Positions 1 through 8,205 of a stretch of 56,558 nucleotides of DNA are shown in pieces (position 1 is the first letter of the stretch; every line of letters begins with the position of its first letter). A model generated the notes under the pieces. That model was not told where the DNA came from. It saw nothing but the letters and a program-made list of their open reading frames with translations, and did no database searches. Source of the stretch: Ruania albidiflava DSM 18029 (GTDB lineage Bacteria > Actinomycetota > Actinomycetes > Actinomycetales > Beutenbergiaceae); NCBI RefSeq assembly GCF_000421225.1, contig NZ_ATWL01000020.1, forward strand, positions 1-56,558. Direction: 5' to 3'. The position numbers and the translations under genes were made by a program.

Positions 1-1
1 C

Positions 2-280
2 GACAACGCCTTCGCCTACCGCCACGGCCGCGACGTCCACAAGGCCCTGGCCGATCTGGGTGCGAAGCAGAAGTTCATCAAGCCCCATTGCCCCTGGCAG
101 AACGGCAAGGTCGAGCGGTTCAACCGCACCCTGCAGACCGAGTGGGCCTACCGCCACGTCTTCACCAGCAACCAAGCCCGCCGCGACGCCCTTGCACCCT
201 GGCTGCACACCTACAACACTGAACGCCGCCACAGCGCACTCGGCGGCCTCCCGCCCCTCAGCCGAGTGTCACCAACCTGA
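2..280 (+). mobile_element. IS481-family transposase, C-terminal part (5' end outside window)
   Basis: The frame open from base 2 encodes the last 92 residues of a DDE integrase-type transposase. It has DNAFAYRHG, then KPHCPWQNGKVERFNRTLQ, which carries the catalytic Glu of the DDE triad in the VERFNRT context, then the family tail YNTERRHSALGG-PP. The frame ends at a TGA at 278-280. Reading two bases out of phase continues as VTNLMAEYI and a TAG at 295-297, which resembles a usual IS481 tail. A 2-nt insertion near base 268 may therefore have changed the last ten residues. The N-terminal HTH and first catalytic Asp lie upstream of the window. No terminal inverted repeat is visible downstream. 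Confidence 0.85.
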
Positions 281-660
281 TGGCCGAGTACATCTAGGTC
301 GGCCAGCCGGTCGGCAGCCTCCGGGCCCAGGACGAGGTCCACGTCGGCAGCCGTGTACCGGTTCTCCGCGACGAGCTTGGTTCGGCCGACGCTGGCGCTC
401 GCGGTGAAGTCCTCGCCTAGCCTGCGCGACAGCGGGAAGTCTGCGGTCATCACGTTGCAGGCGCCCAGCGCGATGGCGAGCAGCTCTCCGGGGGTGAATG
501 CGCCGTCGGTCTCCTCGCCGCCGATCTGCACCTGCGCTCCGCGGGAGTTGGTGGCGACGTAGTGGCGGGTGCCGGTGCGCTCGACGCGCACCACGTCGGG
601 GCCGGTCTCGGGGGCAGCGGGACGTGCCGGTGTGGGTTCGGGCGTGGCGGTGTGGTCCAT
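211..660 (-). pseudogene. OsmC-family protein truncated at its 3' end by the IS481 element
   Basis: Starting at ATG 660, the product has a Pro-rich leader and then an OsmC-like core: RNSRGAQVQIGG-like strand, GELLAIALGACNVMTADFPL with the peroxidatic-type Cys, and VDLVLGPEAADRLADLD. OsmC/Ohr proteins reduce organic peroxides or related thiol-reactive compounds and need a second Cys near the C-terminus. Here homology stops at about base 298, and the rest of the frame (to 211) is antisense of the transposase, so the second Cys is lost. An upstream GTG at 696 would add 12 residues but no family similarity. A weak GGAAG motif precedes ATG 660. Inferred to be non-functional. Confidence 0.6.
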
Positions 661-720
661 CCGCCGATCTTCCCACGGTGGACAGATCCTTCCCACGCTG
701 TCAGCCGGTGGCGGGGTGTG

Positions 721-1176
721 TCAGGCGGTGGTGAGCGCCGCCGTCGCCAGCAGCACCAGCCCGCCGAGGCAGAGCAGCACCCGGAGCAGGTGCCAGCGGT
801 CCCAGCGTCGCACCTGGCGGCGCCAGTCGGCGGGATGGTCGCCCTGGGACCACGCCTTGACCCGGTTGTTGATCGGCACCAGCACGGTCACCGAGAGCAC
901 CACGGTGGCGAGGAACAGTGCGGCGGCGACGCCGCTGAGCCCGCCGGCCGCCGTCGAGCGCAGCAGCACGGTCAGCACCACGGCGAGCGTGACCGTGGCG
1001 ATGTACCACGGCGGCATGACGGCACCGAGCCGGCGTGCAGCCAGGCTGCGGAAGGTCAGCGCGCCAGCGGGGGGAAGGCGGTCGGCGACCGGGTGGACCA
1101 GCACGGCCACGCACAGCTCGACGCCGACGAGCAGGCCGGCCACGACGATCGTGGCACCGGTGATGAGCTCAAGCAT
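721..1176 (-). CDS. DUF1772 (anthrone oxygenase-like) membrane protein
   Basis: A 151-residue protein with four hydrophobic helices (about residues 5-25, 50-72, 78-100 and 130-150). It carries the family-like segment VPINNRVKAW after helix 3 and a WDRWHLLR stretch before helix 4. DUF1772 proteins are small integral membrane proteins whose chemistry is not settled; a few are called anthrone oxygenases. ATG 1176 is chosen because GAGGAGG lies 6 nt upstream. The gene is divergent from a tetR gene, and the shared 102-bp spacer holds two near-identical palindromes, so it is the likely repression target of that regulator. Confidence 0.75.
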   Translation of the reverse strand: MLELITGATIVVAGLLVGVELCVAVLVHPVADRLPPAGALTFRSLAARRLGAVMPPWYIATVTLAVVLTVLLRSTAAGGLSGVAAALFLATVVLSVTVLVPINNRVKAWSQGDHPADWRRQVRRWDRWHLLRVLLCLGGLVLLATAALTTA

Positions 1177-1225
1177 GACGTCCTCCTCGGATCCAGCAGT
1201 GCTACGTCGCGTCGCTACATCGCAC

Positions 1226-1269
1226 CTAGCGGTGCTAGGTAGTGCTGCAGACGAATCTAGCGTTGCTAG
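1226..1269. promoter_or_regulatory. Paired TetR operator candidates (two CTAGCGNTGCTAG palindromes)
   Basis: CTAGCGGTGCTAG at 1226-1238 and CTAGCGTTGCTAG at 1257-1269 differ by one base. Each has perfect 5-bp arms around a 3-bp centre. Their starts are 31 bp apart, about three helical turns. The second overlaps the -10 hexamer of tetR. A weaker match (CAGCAGTGCTAC) lies at 1194-1205. The arrangement fits autoregulation plus control of the divergent DUF1772 gene. Confidence 0.65.
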
Positions 1270-1272
1270 GCT
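1267..1272 (+). promoter_or_regulatory. -10 hexamer TAGGCT for a leaderless tetR transcript
   Basis: TAGGCT ends 6 nt before the GTG start at 1279, so transcription should start at the start codon itself. Confidence 0.5.
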
Positions 1273-1278
1273 GAGGGT

Positions 1279-1833
1279 GTGAAGACGCCAGCACGGACCA
1301 GGTCGACGGCGGCACCCGCCGATCGCGAGGCCGCGATCGTGGCCGCGGCCCGCACCATCGCCGAGACCGAGGGCTGGTCGGCAGTGACGGTGCGCCGGCT
1401 CGCTGCCGCGATCGGCTACAGCCAGCCCGTGCTCTACCAGCACTTCCCGAGGGGGCGCCCGGAGATCATCGCGGCGGTGGCGCGCAGCGGGTTTGCCCAG
1501 CTCGAGGAGCTGGTCGCCGGTGCCGATGACCCCGATGCGCTCGCCCAGACCGCCCGTGCCTACCTCGCCTTCGCGCGCGAGCACGCGGGCCTGTACACCG
1601 CGATGTTCGAGATGCCCTCGCTGAACCGGTTTGCCAGCGCGCAGACACCGCCGGAGCTGCGCCGAGGGTTCGACGCACTGGTGGCCGTGCTCGGGCGAGG
1701 GCCGGGGGCCGACACCCGCGCGGAGCTGTTCTGGAGCATGCTGCACGGGGTGGCGGTGCTGGAACGGGACGGCCGGCTGCCGGCAGCGCAGCGCGAGGAG
1801 CGGATCGCAGAGATCGCCCGGCTCTTCAGCTGA
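1279..1833 (+). CDS. TetR/AcrR-family transcriptional regulator
   Basis: A 184-residue one-component regulator. The N-terminal HTH is clear: AAARTIAETEGWSAVTVRRLAAAIGYSQPVLYQHFPRG, about residues 20-58. The C-terminal ligand domain (from about 75) has the helical WHG-like segment LFWSMLHGVAVL. The GTG start follows a -10 hexamer by 6 nt and has no ribosome binding site. It faces a DUF1772 membrane protein gene, and its own promoter is overlapped by a palindromic operator. The ligand is unknown. Confidence 0.9.
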   Translation: MKTPARTRSTAAPADREAAIVAAARTIAETEGWSAVTVRRLAAAIGYSQPVLYQHFPRGRPEIIAAVARSGFAQLEELVAGADDPDALAQTARAYLAFAREHAGLYTAMFEMPSLNRFASAQTPPELRRGFDALVAVLGRGPGADTRAELFWSMLHGVAVLERDGRLPAAQREERIAEIARLFS

Positions 1834-1842
1834 CCCCCCTTC

Positions 1843-1900
1843 GCGAACGCTCGCCTTTGCGGCGACACGCCGGCCGGGAGCCGCAGAGCAGAGCGTTCGC
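1843..1900 (-). repeat. 58-bp dispersed palindrome, copy A (inverted)
   Basis: This spacer begins GCGAACGCTCGCC and ends AGAGCGTTCGC. Its reverse complement matches copies B (23218-23275) and C (47199-47256) almost base for base, including the loop. The stem is less perfect than in B and C. It lies between the convergent 3' ends of tetR and the next gene. Confidence 0.8.
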
Positions 1901-1908
1901 CGATGGGG

Positions 1909-3024
1909 TTAGGGGTGGGGGGCTGTTTCGGTCTGGCGGTCCAGCAGCTGGTGGTAGATGACCCGGTGGGCGGTGACGTCGGCCATCTTGGTGACCATCT
2001 CGTCCACGAAGTCCGATCGGTACACCGCATCGGTGAGCACCGAGATCGCGTAGTACAGGCCGGTGAACGTAGCCAGCGCCACCGAGACCCGCAGCAACGT
2101 CTGGCTGATCTGCAGCGTCTCGCCCCAGAACGTCAGGTCCACCTGCCAGGTGCCGCCGTCGATGCCCCACTCCTGCAACACCCCGGGAGTGATGGTGAGG
2201 ACCCCCAGAGCGAAGAAGAACACCCCCACCCCCACGCTGACCACGATCACCTGCAGCAGCTGGTTCGCCCCGACCATCGCGGTCACGTTCAGCTCCTGCG
2301 CGCGACTCAGTGGCGGCAGCTGCGTACCGGGATCCTGCTGCGCCTCCGCCCGGGTGAGCAGCTCCTGGGTCTCCGCGCGCAGCCGCATGGACAAGATGAG
2401 CAGGATCAGCGCCGCGAAGAAGATACCCAGGATCACGTCCGAGACGCCGGGGGTGTGGTCGAACACCTGCCAGACCTCAGCGTTGTAGAACAGCGCGATG
2501 GAGAAGATCAGCAGCAGCGGCAGGAACCGGATCAGCCGCACCAGCGAGGCGCCCAGCTCGGTGCCCACCCGGCTCATCCCCCACCAGAGGGTGGCGGCCA
2601 GCCCGTAGCCGACGACCGCCCAGACCAGCAGCAGGATCATGATGTTCACCAGCGCGTTCACCGCTCCGGTGAGCCACTGACCACCGAACAGCAGCGGCAG
2701 CACCGCCGGCGCCAGCACGAAGAACACCAGCTCCGGTCCGCCGACGTCCTGCGGCAGGGTGGACCAGCGCCGCCCGCGCAGCACGTTCAGGCCCGCATAG
2801 GAGGCGCCGAGCGCGAGCATCACCCCCAGCACGGCCAGCAGGTTCAGCCACCACGGCCAGGACAGCTGCACTGTGGCCATCGCCTCCAGGAGCAGGACCA
2901 CCACCAGGAACGGGGCGGCCCGGCCGAAGATGTCCCGGCGGGCGCTGTGGCCGTGCACCAGCAGCGGCAACCCGTAGCGCCGGAAGGTGCGCTCGCAGGC
3001 GGCGATCTGCTCGGTGGTGGTCAC
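1909..3024 (-). CDS. Multi-pass membrane protein of unknown function
   Basis: A protein of about 371 residues with some seven to eight predicted transmembrane helices (for example LVVVLLLEAMATVQL, LVFFVLAPAVLPLLFG, LVNIMILLLVWAVVGYGL and LQVIVVSVGVGVFFFALGV). The cytoplasmic N-terminus is short (TTTEQIAACERTFRRYGLPLLV), and a hydrophilic stretch rich in Arg and Glu runs near residues 215-250. No catalytic motif is visible and I do not recognise a named family. GTG 3024 is the most economical start; GTG 3033 is possible. It converges on tetR across copy A of the 58-bp repeat. Confidence 0.7.
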   Translation of the reverse strand: MTTTEQIAACERTFRRYGLPLLVHGHSARRDIFGRAAPFLVVVLLLEAMATVQLSWPWWLNLLAVLGVMLALGASYAGLNVLRGRRWSTLPQDVGGPELVFFVLAPAVLPLLFGGQWLTGAVNALVNIMILLLVWAVVGYGLAATLWWGMSRVGTELGASLVRLIRFLPLLLIFSIALFYNAEVWQVFDHTPGVSDVILGIFFAALILLILSMRLRAETQELLTRAEAQQDPGTQLPPLSRAQELNVTAMVGANQLLQVIVVSVGVGVFFFALGVLTITPGVLQEWGIDGGTWQVDLTFWGETLQISQTLLRVSVALATFTGLYYAISVLTDAVYRSDFVDEMVTKMADVTAHRVIYHQLLDRQTETAPHP

Positions 3025-3056
3025 GGCGACCACTGTATGGGCCCCGTGCACCCTGG

Positions 3057-3490
3057 TTCTGCTCGCGGCAGCGGGTCCTTCTCCCCATCTGCACCGCGGC
3101 ACCCGCCCGCTCGCCGGTGCGCTGAGTGCCGCCGGGGTCACCGAGGTGCGCGGTGACCTGGCCGACCCCGAGGACCTGGCCCGAGCGCTCGGCGAGGGTG
3201 CGGACCTGCTGGTGGACTGCATCGGCTACGACGCCAGCGATGCCCAGCGGGTGGTGACCGGGTCGGCCGACCTGGGCTCCGCCGTCGTGATCTCCAGTGC
3301 GGCCGTGTACACCGACGCCCAGGGGGCGATCCACGGCCGCTATGCCCGCAACCCACGGGAGTGGAACGTGCTCAAGCACATCCTGGACGGGCGCCGGCAC
3401 GTGGTCCTCGCCCACGGTGGCAGCTCCAGCTTCCAGACGACGGCGGCGCGCACCGGGTGGCGGCCCCGCGGCGATCCGACGAGACGCCGG
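3057..3490 (+). pseudogene. Remnant of an NAD(P)-dependent epimerase/reductase
   Basis: One frame encodes HRGTRPL, GVTEVRGDLADPEDLARAL, LLVDCIGYDASDAQ and AVVISSAAVYTDAQG. These are the second to fifth strand regions of an atypical SDR epimerase. It then jumps to NPREWNVLKHILDGRRHVVL, which in relatives lies much further on. The N-terminal Gly-rich nucleotide loop, the YxxxK catalytic region and the C-terminal domain are all missing. No start codon with a ribosome site precedes it. It is squeezed between a divergent membrane protein gene and putA. Best read as a decayed gene with terminal and internal deletions. Confidence 0.55.
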
Positions 3491-3516
3491 GCCGTCCGTC
3501 GGCGCAAGATGGGGGC

Positions 3517-6500
3517 ATGACATCTGCGACGATCGCCTCTGTCGTCGAGCCCGCCGTACAGCTGGCGCACCGGTGGGCCGCCGCGACCGCACAGTCCACC
3601 ACCAGTGCCGAGTCCCGCACCACCCGTCGGTTGGCCGCGCTGGTGGCCGACCCGGAGGGGCTGGACCTGGCGGTGCGGTTCGTGGACCGGGTGGCTCGGC
3701 CGGAGGACCTGCACGTGGCCGCACGTGAGCTGGCCCGGCTCTCCGCCTCGGCGGCCAGCGGCTTTCTCTCCCCGGTCGACCGCGCGCTGCTCGGTCTAGG
3801 TGCCTCGGTCTCCCGGCTGGCACCGTCCGTGGTGGTGCCGCTGGCGCGGCGCCGGCTGCGGCAGCTGGTCGGGCACCTGGTGGTGGACGCCGAGGACCCA
3901 GCGCTGGCCACCCACCTGGCGCACGCCAAGGCGGACGGGCGCCGGCTGAACATCAACCTCCTCGGTGAAGCGGTGCTCGGGGAGAGCGAGGCCGCCGCCC
4001 GCGCCGAGCGAACCCGCGCCCTGCTGGACCGCCCGGACGTGGACTACGTCTCCATCAAGGTCTCCTCGCTGGTCTCCCAGCTGTCCCACTGGGACGTGCA
4101 GGCGAACGTAGCCCGGGTGCTGGACCGGCTCCGACCGCTGTACCGCACCGCTGCCGCACGAACACCAGCCGCCTTCGTGAACCTGGACATGGAGGAGTAC
4201 AAGGACCTCGACCTGACAGTGGCCGTGTTCGAGGCGATCTGCTCCGAGGCGGAGTTCGCGAACCTTCAGACGGGCCTCGTGCTGCAGGCCTACCTGCCGG
4301 ACTCGGTGGCGGCGCTGCAGCGGCTCACCGCGTTCGCCCAGCAGCGGGTGGCTCGCGGTGGCGCACCGATCAAGATCCGGCTGGTCAAGGGCGCCAACCT
4401 GGCGATGGAGAAGGTGGAGGCGGAGATCCACGGCTGGGCGCAGGCGCCGTACCCCACCAAGGCGGACGTGGACGCGAACTACGTGCGGATGCTCGACCTG
4501 CTGCTCCGGCCCGAGGTGGCCGCTGCAGTGCGCACCGGCGTGGCCTCGCACAACCTGTTCGACCTGGCACTGGCCTACCAGCTGGCTACGGCCCGCGGCG
4601 TGAGCCCGGCGATGGACGTGGAGATGCTGCAAGGGATGGCACCGGCGCAGGCGCGTGCAGTGGCCGCCGACGTGGACACCCACGGACCACTGATCCTCTA
4701 CACCCCGGTCGTGGCACCCAAGGACTTCGACGTGGCCGTCTCCTACCTGGTGCGCCGGCTGGAGGAGAACGCCGCACCGGAGAACTTCGTGCACGCCATG
4801 TTCGCTCCGCACGAGGGAGACGACGTGGGCAGCGCGCCGATGGTCGAGCAGGAAGCGCGGTTCCGGGCGAGCGTGACGGCCGCCGCCACGCTCAGTGCTG
4901 AGCCGCGGCGTTCCACCGAGCGGCCAGGCACCCCGCCGACGTTCCAGAACACCACCGACTCCGACCCAGCGCTGCCGGCGGTGCGCGAGGCAGCCCGGGC
5001 ATGGGTGTCTGCCCCCGCCCGGGAGCTGACCTCGCCGCTGCTGGCCGGTGCGGAGGACGTCGACCACGTCATCGCCACCGCACAGCAGGCCGCCACCGGC
5101 TGGGCCGCCCGGCCCGCAGCCGAGCGGGCGGCAGTGCTGCGCACCGTCTCCGACGAGCTCGAGGCCCGCCGCGGTGAGCTGATCACCGCGATGAGCCACG
5201 AAGGCGGCAAGACTGTGGCCGAAGCCGACCCAGAGGTCTCCGAGGCGATCGACTTCGCCCGGTACTACGCCGACCGCGCCGAAGAGCTGGAGCAGATCGA
5301 GCGGGCCGAGGGTCTCACCTTCACCCCGGCGTCAGTAGTGCTGGTCACCCCGCCATGGAACTTCCCCGTGGCGATCCCGACCGGTGGCATGCTCGCCGCC
5401 CTGGCCGCAGGGGCTGCTGTGGTGATCAAACCGGCACCGCCAGTGCCCGGCTGCTCCGAGGTGGCCGTAGCCGCCGTCCATGCGGCGATGGCCGCCCACG
5501 ACGTACCGGCCGAGACGCTGCAGATCGTGCGCGCCGAGGAGCAGGGCGCCGGGCAGCGGCTGGTCGCCCACCCGGACGTCGACCGGGTCATCCTCACCGG
5601 CGCCTACGAGACCTCCCGGATGTTCTCCTCCTGGCGCGCTGAGCACCCCGGCGGTCCCGGTGTCCTCGCGGAGACTTCCGGGAAGAACGCGCTGATCGTC
5701 ACCCCGAGCGCGGACTACGACCTGGCGGTGGCCGATGCGGTGCGCAGCGCCTTCGGGCATGCCGGGCAGAAGTGCTCGGCCGCCTCGCTGCTCATCCTGG
5801 TGGGCTCAGTGGCCACCTCGGAGCGGTTCCGCCGCCAGCTCATCGACGCGGTGAGCTCACTGCGAGTCGGCTGGCCCACCGACCTGGCGGTGACGATGGG
5901 ACCGGTGATCGAGCCGCCGCAGGGCAAGCTGCACACGGCGCTGACCCGCCTGGAACCGGGGGAGACCTGGCTGGTGCAGCCACGCCAGCTGGACCAGACC
6001 GGCCGGCTCTGGTCCCCCGGGATGAAAGAAGGGGTCTGGCCCGGCTCTCCGTTCCACCTGACCGAGTACTTCGGACCGGTGCTCGGCATCATGACTGCCG
6101 AGACCCTGGAGCAGGCGATCGAGTGGCAGAACGCCACCGCATACGGACTGACCGGTGGTCTGCACAGCCTGGACGAGGATGAGATCCGGCACTGGCTGGC
6201 GCATGTGGAGGTCGGTAACGCCTACGTCAACCGGCACATCACCGGGGCGATCGTGCAACGCCAGTCCTTCGGCGGCTGGAAGCGGTCCTCGGTCGGTCCC
6301 GGCGCCAAGGCCGGTGGACCGAACTACGTGTCCCAGCTGGGCACCTGGACCACCCGGGAACGCCCCAGCGGCCAGGGCATGGTGGGCGCTCGGGTGGCCG
6401 AGCTGCTGGACACCTACGTGCGCCTTGCCGCCGACCCGGCCCAGGCGGAGTGGCTGCGCGCCGCCGTGGCCAGCGACGCCTGGGCGCGCGACGAGCACTT

Positions 6501-6972
6501 CCGCGGTGAGCAGGACCTCACCGGGCTGCGTGCCGAGGCGAACATCTTCCGGTACCAGCCGGTGCCGCTGCTGGCCGTGCGGGCCGGCGCGGACGCGCTG
6601 CCCGTGGAGGTGGGCCGGATGGTGCTCGCCGCGGCCTGCGCCGGTGTGCCGGTGGAGGTCAGTCTGCACCCGGCGGTGGCCACGGCTGCCGAGGAGCTGC
6701 TGCAGGCGAAGGTCATCGACCTGGGCTGGGGCACGGAGACCGACGAGGAGTTCTGCGCCCGCCTCGCTACCGGGGACGTCACCGGCCGGCTGCGCGTGGT
6801 CGGCGAGGTGCCCGGGCTGTGGGAGGCGGCCGCGGACGAGCGCGCCGAGGTCACCCCGCTGACCGGGGAGGTGCTCGCCTCCGGTCGCCGCGAGCTGCTC
6901 TGCGTGCTGCGCGAGCAGGCGATCTCCCGCACCATGCACCGGTTCGGCCACCTGACCACCGACCGGCACTGA
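3517..6972 (+). CDS. putA: Bifunctional proline dehydrogenase / L-glutamate gamma-semialdehyde dehydrogenase (PutA)
   Basis: A 1151-residue enzyme that oxidises proline to glutamate in two steps. The N-terminal FAD-dependent proline dehydrogenase barrel (about residues 90-440) shows DYVSIKVSSLVSQLSHWD, FVNLDMEEYKDLDL, IKIRLVKGANLAMEKVEAE and VASHNLFDLALA. The aldehyde dehydrogenase domain (about 510-1000) has VLVTPPWNFPVAIP, Glu719 in LAETSGKN and the catalytic Cys753 in HAGQKCSA. The C-terminal 150 residues form the extra domain typical of long actinobacterial PutA. There is no N-terminal DNA-binding domain, so it should not be an autorepressor. ATG 3517 follows a run of G residues. Confidence 0.95.
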   Translation: MTSATIASVVEPAVQLAHRWAAATAQSTTSAESRTTRRLAALVADPEGLDLAVRFVDRVARPEDLHVAARELARLSASAASGFLSPVDRALLGLGASVSRLAPSVVVPLARRRLRQLVGHLVVDAEDPALATHLAHAKADGRRLNINLLGEAVLGESEAAARAERTRALLDRPDVDYVSIKVSSLVSQLSHWDVQANVARVLDRLRPLYRTAAARTPAAFVNLDMEEYKDLDLTVAVFEAICSEAEFANLQTGLVLQAYLPDSVAALQRLTAFAQQRVARGGAPIKIRLVKGANLAMEKVEAEIHGWAQAPYPTKADVDANYVRMLDLLLRPEVAAAVRTGVASHNLFDLALAYQLATARGVSPAMDVEMLQGMAPAQARAVAADVDTHGPLILYTPVVAPKDFDVAVSYLVRRLEENAAPENFVHAMFAPHEGDDVGSAPMVEQEARFRASVTAAATLSAEPRRSTERPGTPPTFQNTTDSDPALPAVREAARAWVSAPARELTSPLLAGAEDVDHVIATAQQAATGWAARPAAERAAVLRTVSDELEARRGELITAMSHEGGKTVAEADPEVSEAIDFARYYADRAEELEQIERAEGLTFTPASVVLVTPPWNFPVAIPTGGMLAALAAGAAVVIKPAPPVPGCSEVAVAAVHAAMAAHDVPAETLQIVRAEEQGAGQRLVAHPDVDRVILTGAYETSRMFSSWRAEHPGGPGVLAETSGKNALIVTPSADYDLAVADAVRSAFGHAGQKCSAASLLILVGSVATSERFRRQLIDAVSSLRVGWPTDLAVTMGPVIEPPQGKLHTALTRLEPGETWLVQPRQLDQTGRLWSPGMKEGVWPGSPFHLTEYFGPVLGIMTAETLEQAIEWQNATAYGLTGGLHSLDEDEIRHWLAHVEVGNAYVNRHITGAIVQRQSFGGWKRSSVGPGAKAGGPNYVSQLGTWTTRERPSGQGMVGARVAELLDTYVRLAADPAQAEWLRAAVASDAWARDEHFRGEQDLTGLRAEANIFRYQPVPLLAVRAGADALPVEVGRMVLAAACAGVPVEVSLHPAVATAAEELLQAKVIDLGWGTETDEEFCARLATGDVTGRLRVVGEVPGLWEAAADERAEVTPLTGEVLASGRRELLCVLREQAISRTMHRFGHLTTDRH

Positions 6973-7057
6973 CTACCGAGTGCACCGGCTGCCCTTCCCG
7001 ACTCGCCGGGGGTAGGTTCGACCTGACCGCCGCCGGCGGATGGAGAGGAGCCGACCC

Positions 7058-8035
7058 ATGTCCAGTGTGCTGTTCGTCGGAGGCACCGGCCAGATCAGCG
7101 CGGCGTGCGTGCCGTTGGCACTCGAGCAGGGCTGGGACGTGACCGTGCTCAACCGCGGCACCTCGAGCCTGCGGACGCTGCTGGAGGAGGTGCGCTCGGT
7201 GCATGCCGACGTGCGCGACCCCGCCGCGGTCCGTGCAGCGCTCGGTGATGCGCAGTTCGACGTGGTCGCCGACTTCATCTCCTTCAACCCGGAGCACGCC
7301 GCGACTGCGGTGGAGCTGTACACCGGCCGCACCGGCCAGTACGTGTACATCTCCTCGGCGTCTGCCTACCAGACCCCGCCCCAGCATCTGCCGGTCACCG
7401 AGGAGACCCCGCTGGACAACCCCTACTGGCAGTACTCCCGGGACAAGGCCGACAGCGAGGCCCTGCTGCTCCGGGCGCACGCGGAGCGCGGCTTCCCGGT
7501 GACCGTGGTGCGCCCGTCGGCCACCTTCGACCGCACCCGGGTGCCCACACCGGGCAGCTGGACCGACGTGGAGCGGCTACGCCGCGGGGCGCCGGTGGTG
7601 GTGGTCGGCGACGGCACCACGCTGTGGACCATCACCCGCGCCGCGGACTTCGCCATCGGTTTTGTCGGGCTGTTCGGCCGGGCCGAAGCGATCGGCGAGG
7701 CATTCCACATCACCTCGGACCTCGCGCCGACCTGGAACGAGATCTACCAGGCGCTGGCCGGTCTGCTCGGGGTACCTGCGCACCTGGTGCACGCGCCGGC
7801 GGAGGTCATCGCCGCCGTCGACCAGCGCCTGGGCGACTCTCTCCTCGGGGACAAGGCCTACTCCTTCGTGCTGGACAACAGCAAGATCCGCAGCCTCGTG
7901 CCCGCGTTCGCGCCTACCGCCACGCTGGAGGAAGGACTGCAGGAGAGCCTGGACTGGTACCTCGCCGACCCGGCCCGCCAGGGCAGCGACCCGCACTTGG
8001 AGTCGGTCTTCGACGAGGTGGTCCGCCGGGTCTGA
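7058..8035 (+). CDS. NAD-dependent epimerase/dehydratase, atypical SDR
   Basis: A 325-residue extended SDR protein. Residues 8-14 form the nucleotide loop GGTGQIS, followed by the acidic/Arg switch LNRG after strand 2, then YVYISSASAY and the catalytic-type YSRDK, with VVRPSATFD after it. A substrate-domain segment ITRAADFAIGFVGLF follows. It resembles the reductases that accompany sugar catabolic genes, but the substrate cannot be read from sequence. ATG 7058 follows GAGAGGAG. It is probably transcribed separately from putA, 85 bp upstream. It belongs to the same broad family as the remnant at 3057-3490. Confidence 0.85.
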   Translation: MSSVLFVGGTGQISAACVPLALEQGWDVTVLNRGTSSLRTLLEEVRSVHADVRDPAAVRAALGDAQFDVVADFISFNPEHAATAVELYTGRTGQYVYISSASAYQTPPQHLPVTEETPLDNPYWQYSRDKADSEALLLRAHAERGFPVTVVRPSATFDRTRVPTPGSWTDVERLRRGAPVVVVGDGTTLWTITRAADFAIGFVGLFGRAEAIGEAFHITSDLAPTWNEIYQALAGLLGVPAHLVHAPAEVIAAVDQRLGDSLLGDKAYSFVLDNSKIRSLVPAFAPTATLEEGLQESLDWYLADPARQGSDPHLESVFDEVVRRV

Positions 8036-8145
8036 GCCGGCGCCACCGATCATCCGGGTGCGCGGTCCGACGGCGGACCTCACCGGGGCGGCGACACCTC
8101 ACCGGGGCGAGCATTCCGCTAGGACAGCGAGCGCGCCGTGGGGCA

Positions 8146-8205
8146 GCAAGTGTGCCGCCGGGCGGGCAAGCGCACCGCCGGGCGGGCAAGTGCACCGCCG
8201 GGCGA
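8146..8205. repeat. Three tandem 20-bp repeats in a 340-bp non-coding spacer
   Basis: The spacer 8036-8375 contains no credible gene. Units at 8146-8165, 8166-8185 and 8186-8205 follow the form GCAAGYGYRCCGCCGGGCGR. Degenerate GC-rich copies with the same CCGGGCG core continue to about 8290 (GGGCTTT-containing variants near 8206 and 8232). A palindrome, CGGGCCCG, lies near 8252. The array looks like a minisatellite, not coding DNA. Confidence 0.6.

Noticed and set aside
2-297. Programmed frameshifting of the IS481 transposase
   Set aside because: IS481 elements use one frame; the 2-nt change near the C-terminus is more simply a mutation, and no slippery heptamer is seen.
562-1282. Long open frames on the plus strand opposite the OsmC and DUF1772 genes
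   Set aside because: They are low-complexity Arg/Gly/Ser translations lying antisense to recognisable protein families, an effect of high GC content.
8146-8205. CRISPR-like array
   Set aside because: The 20-bp units are contiguous with no spacers, and no cas gene is present.
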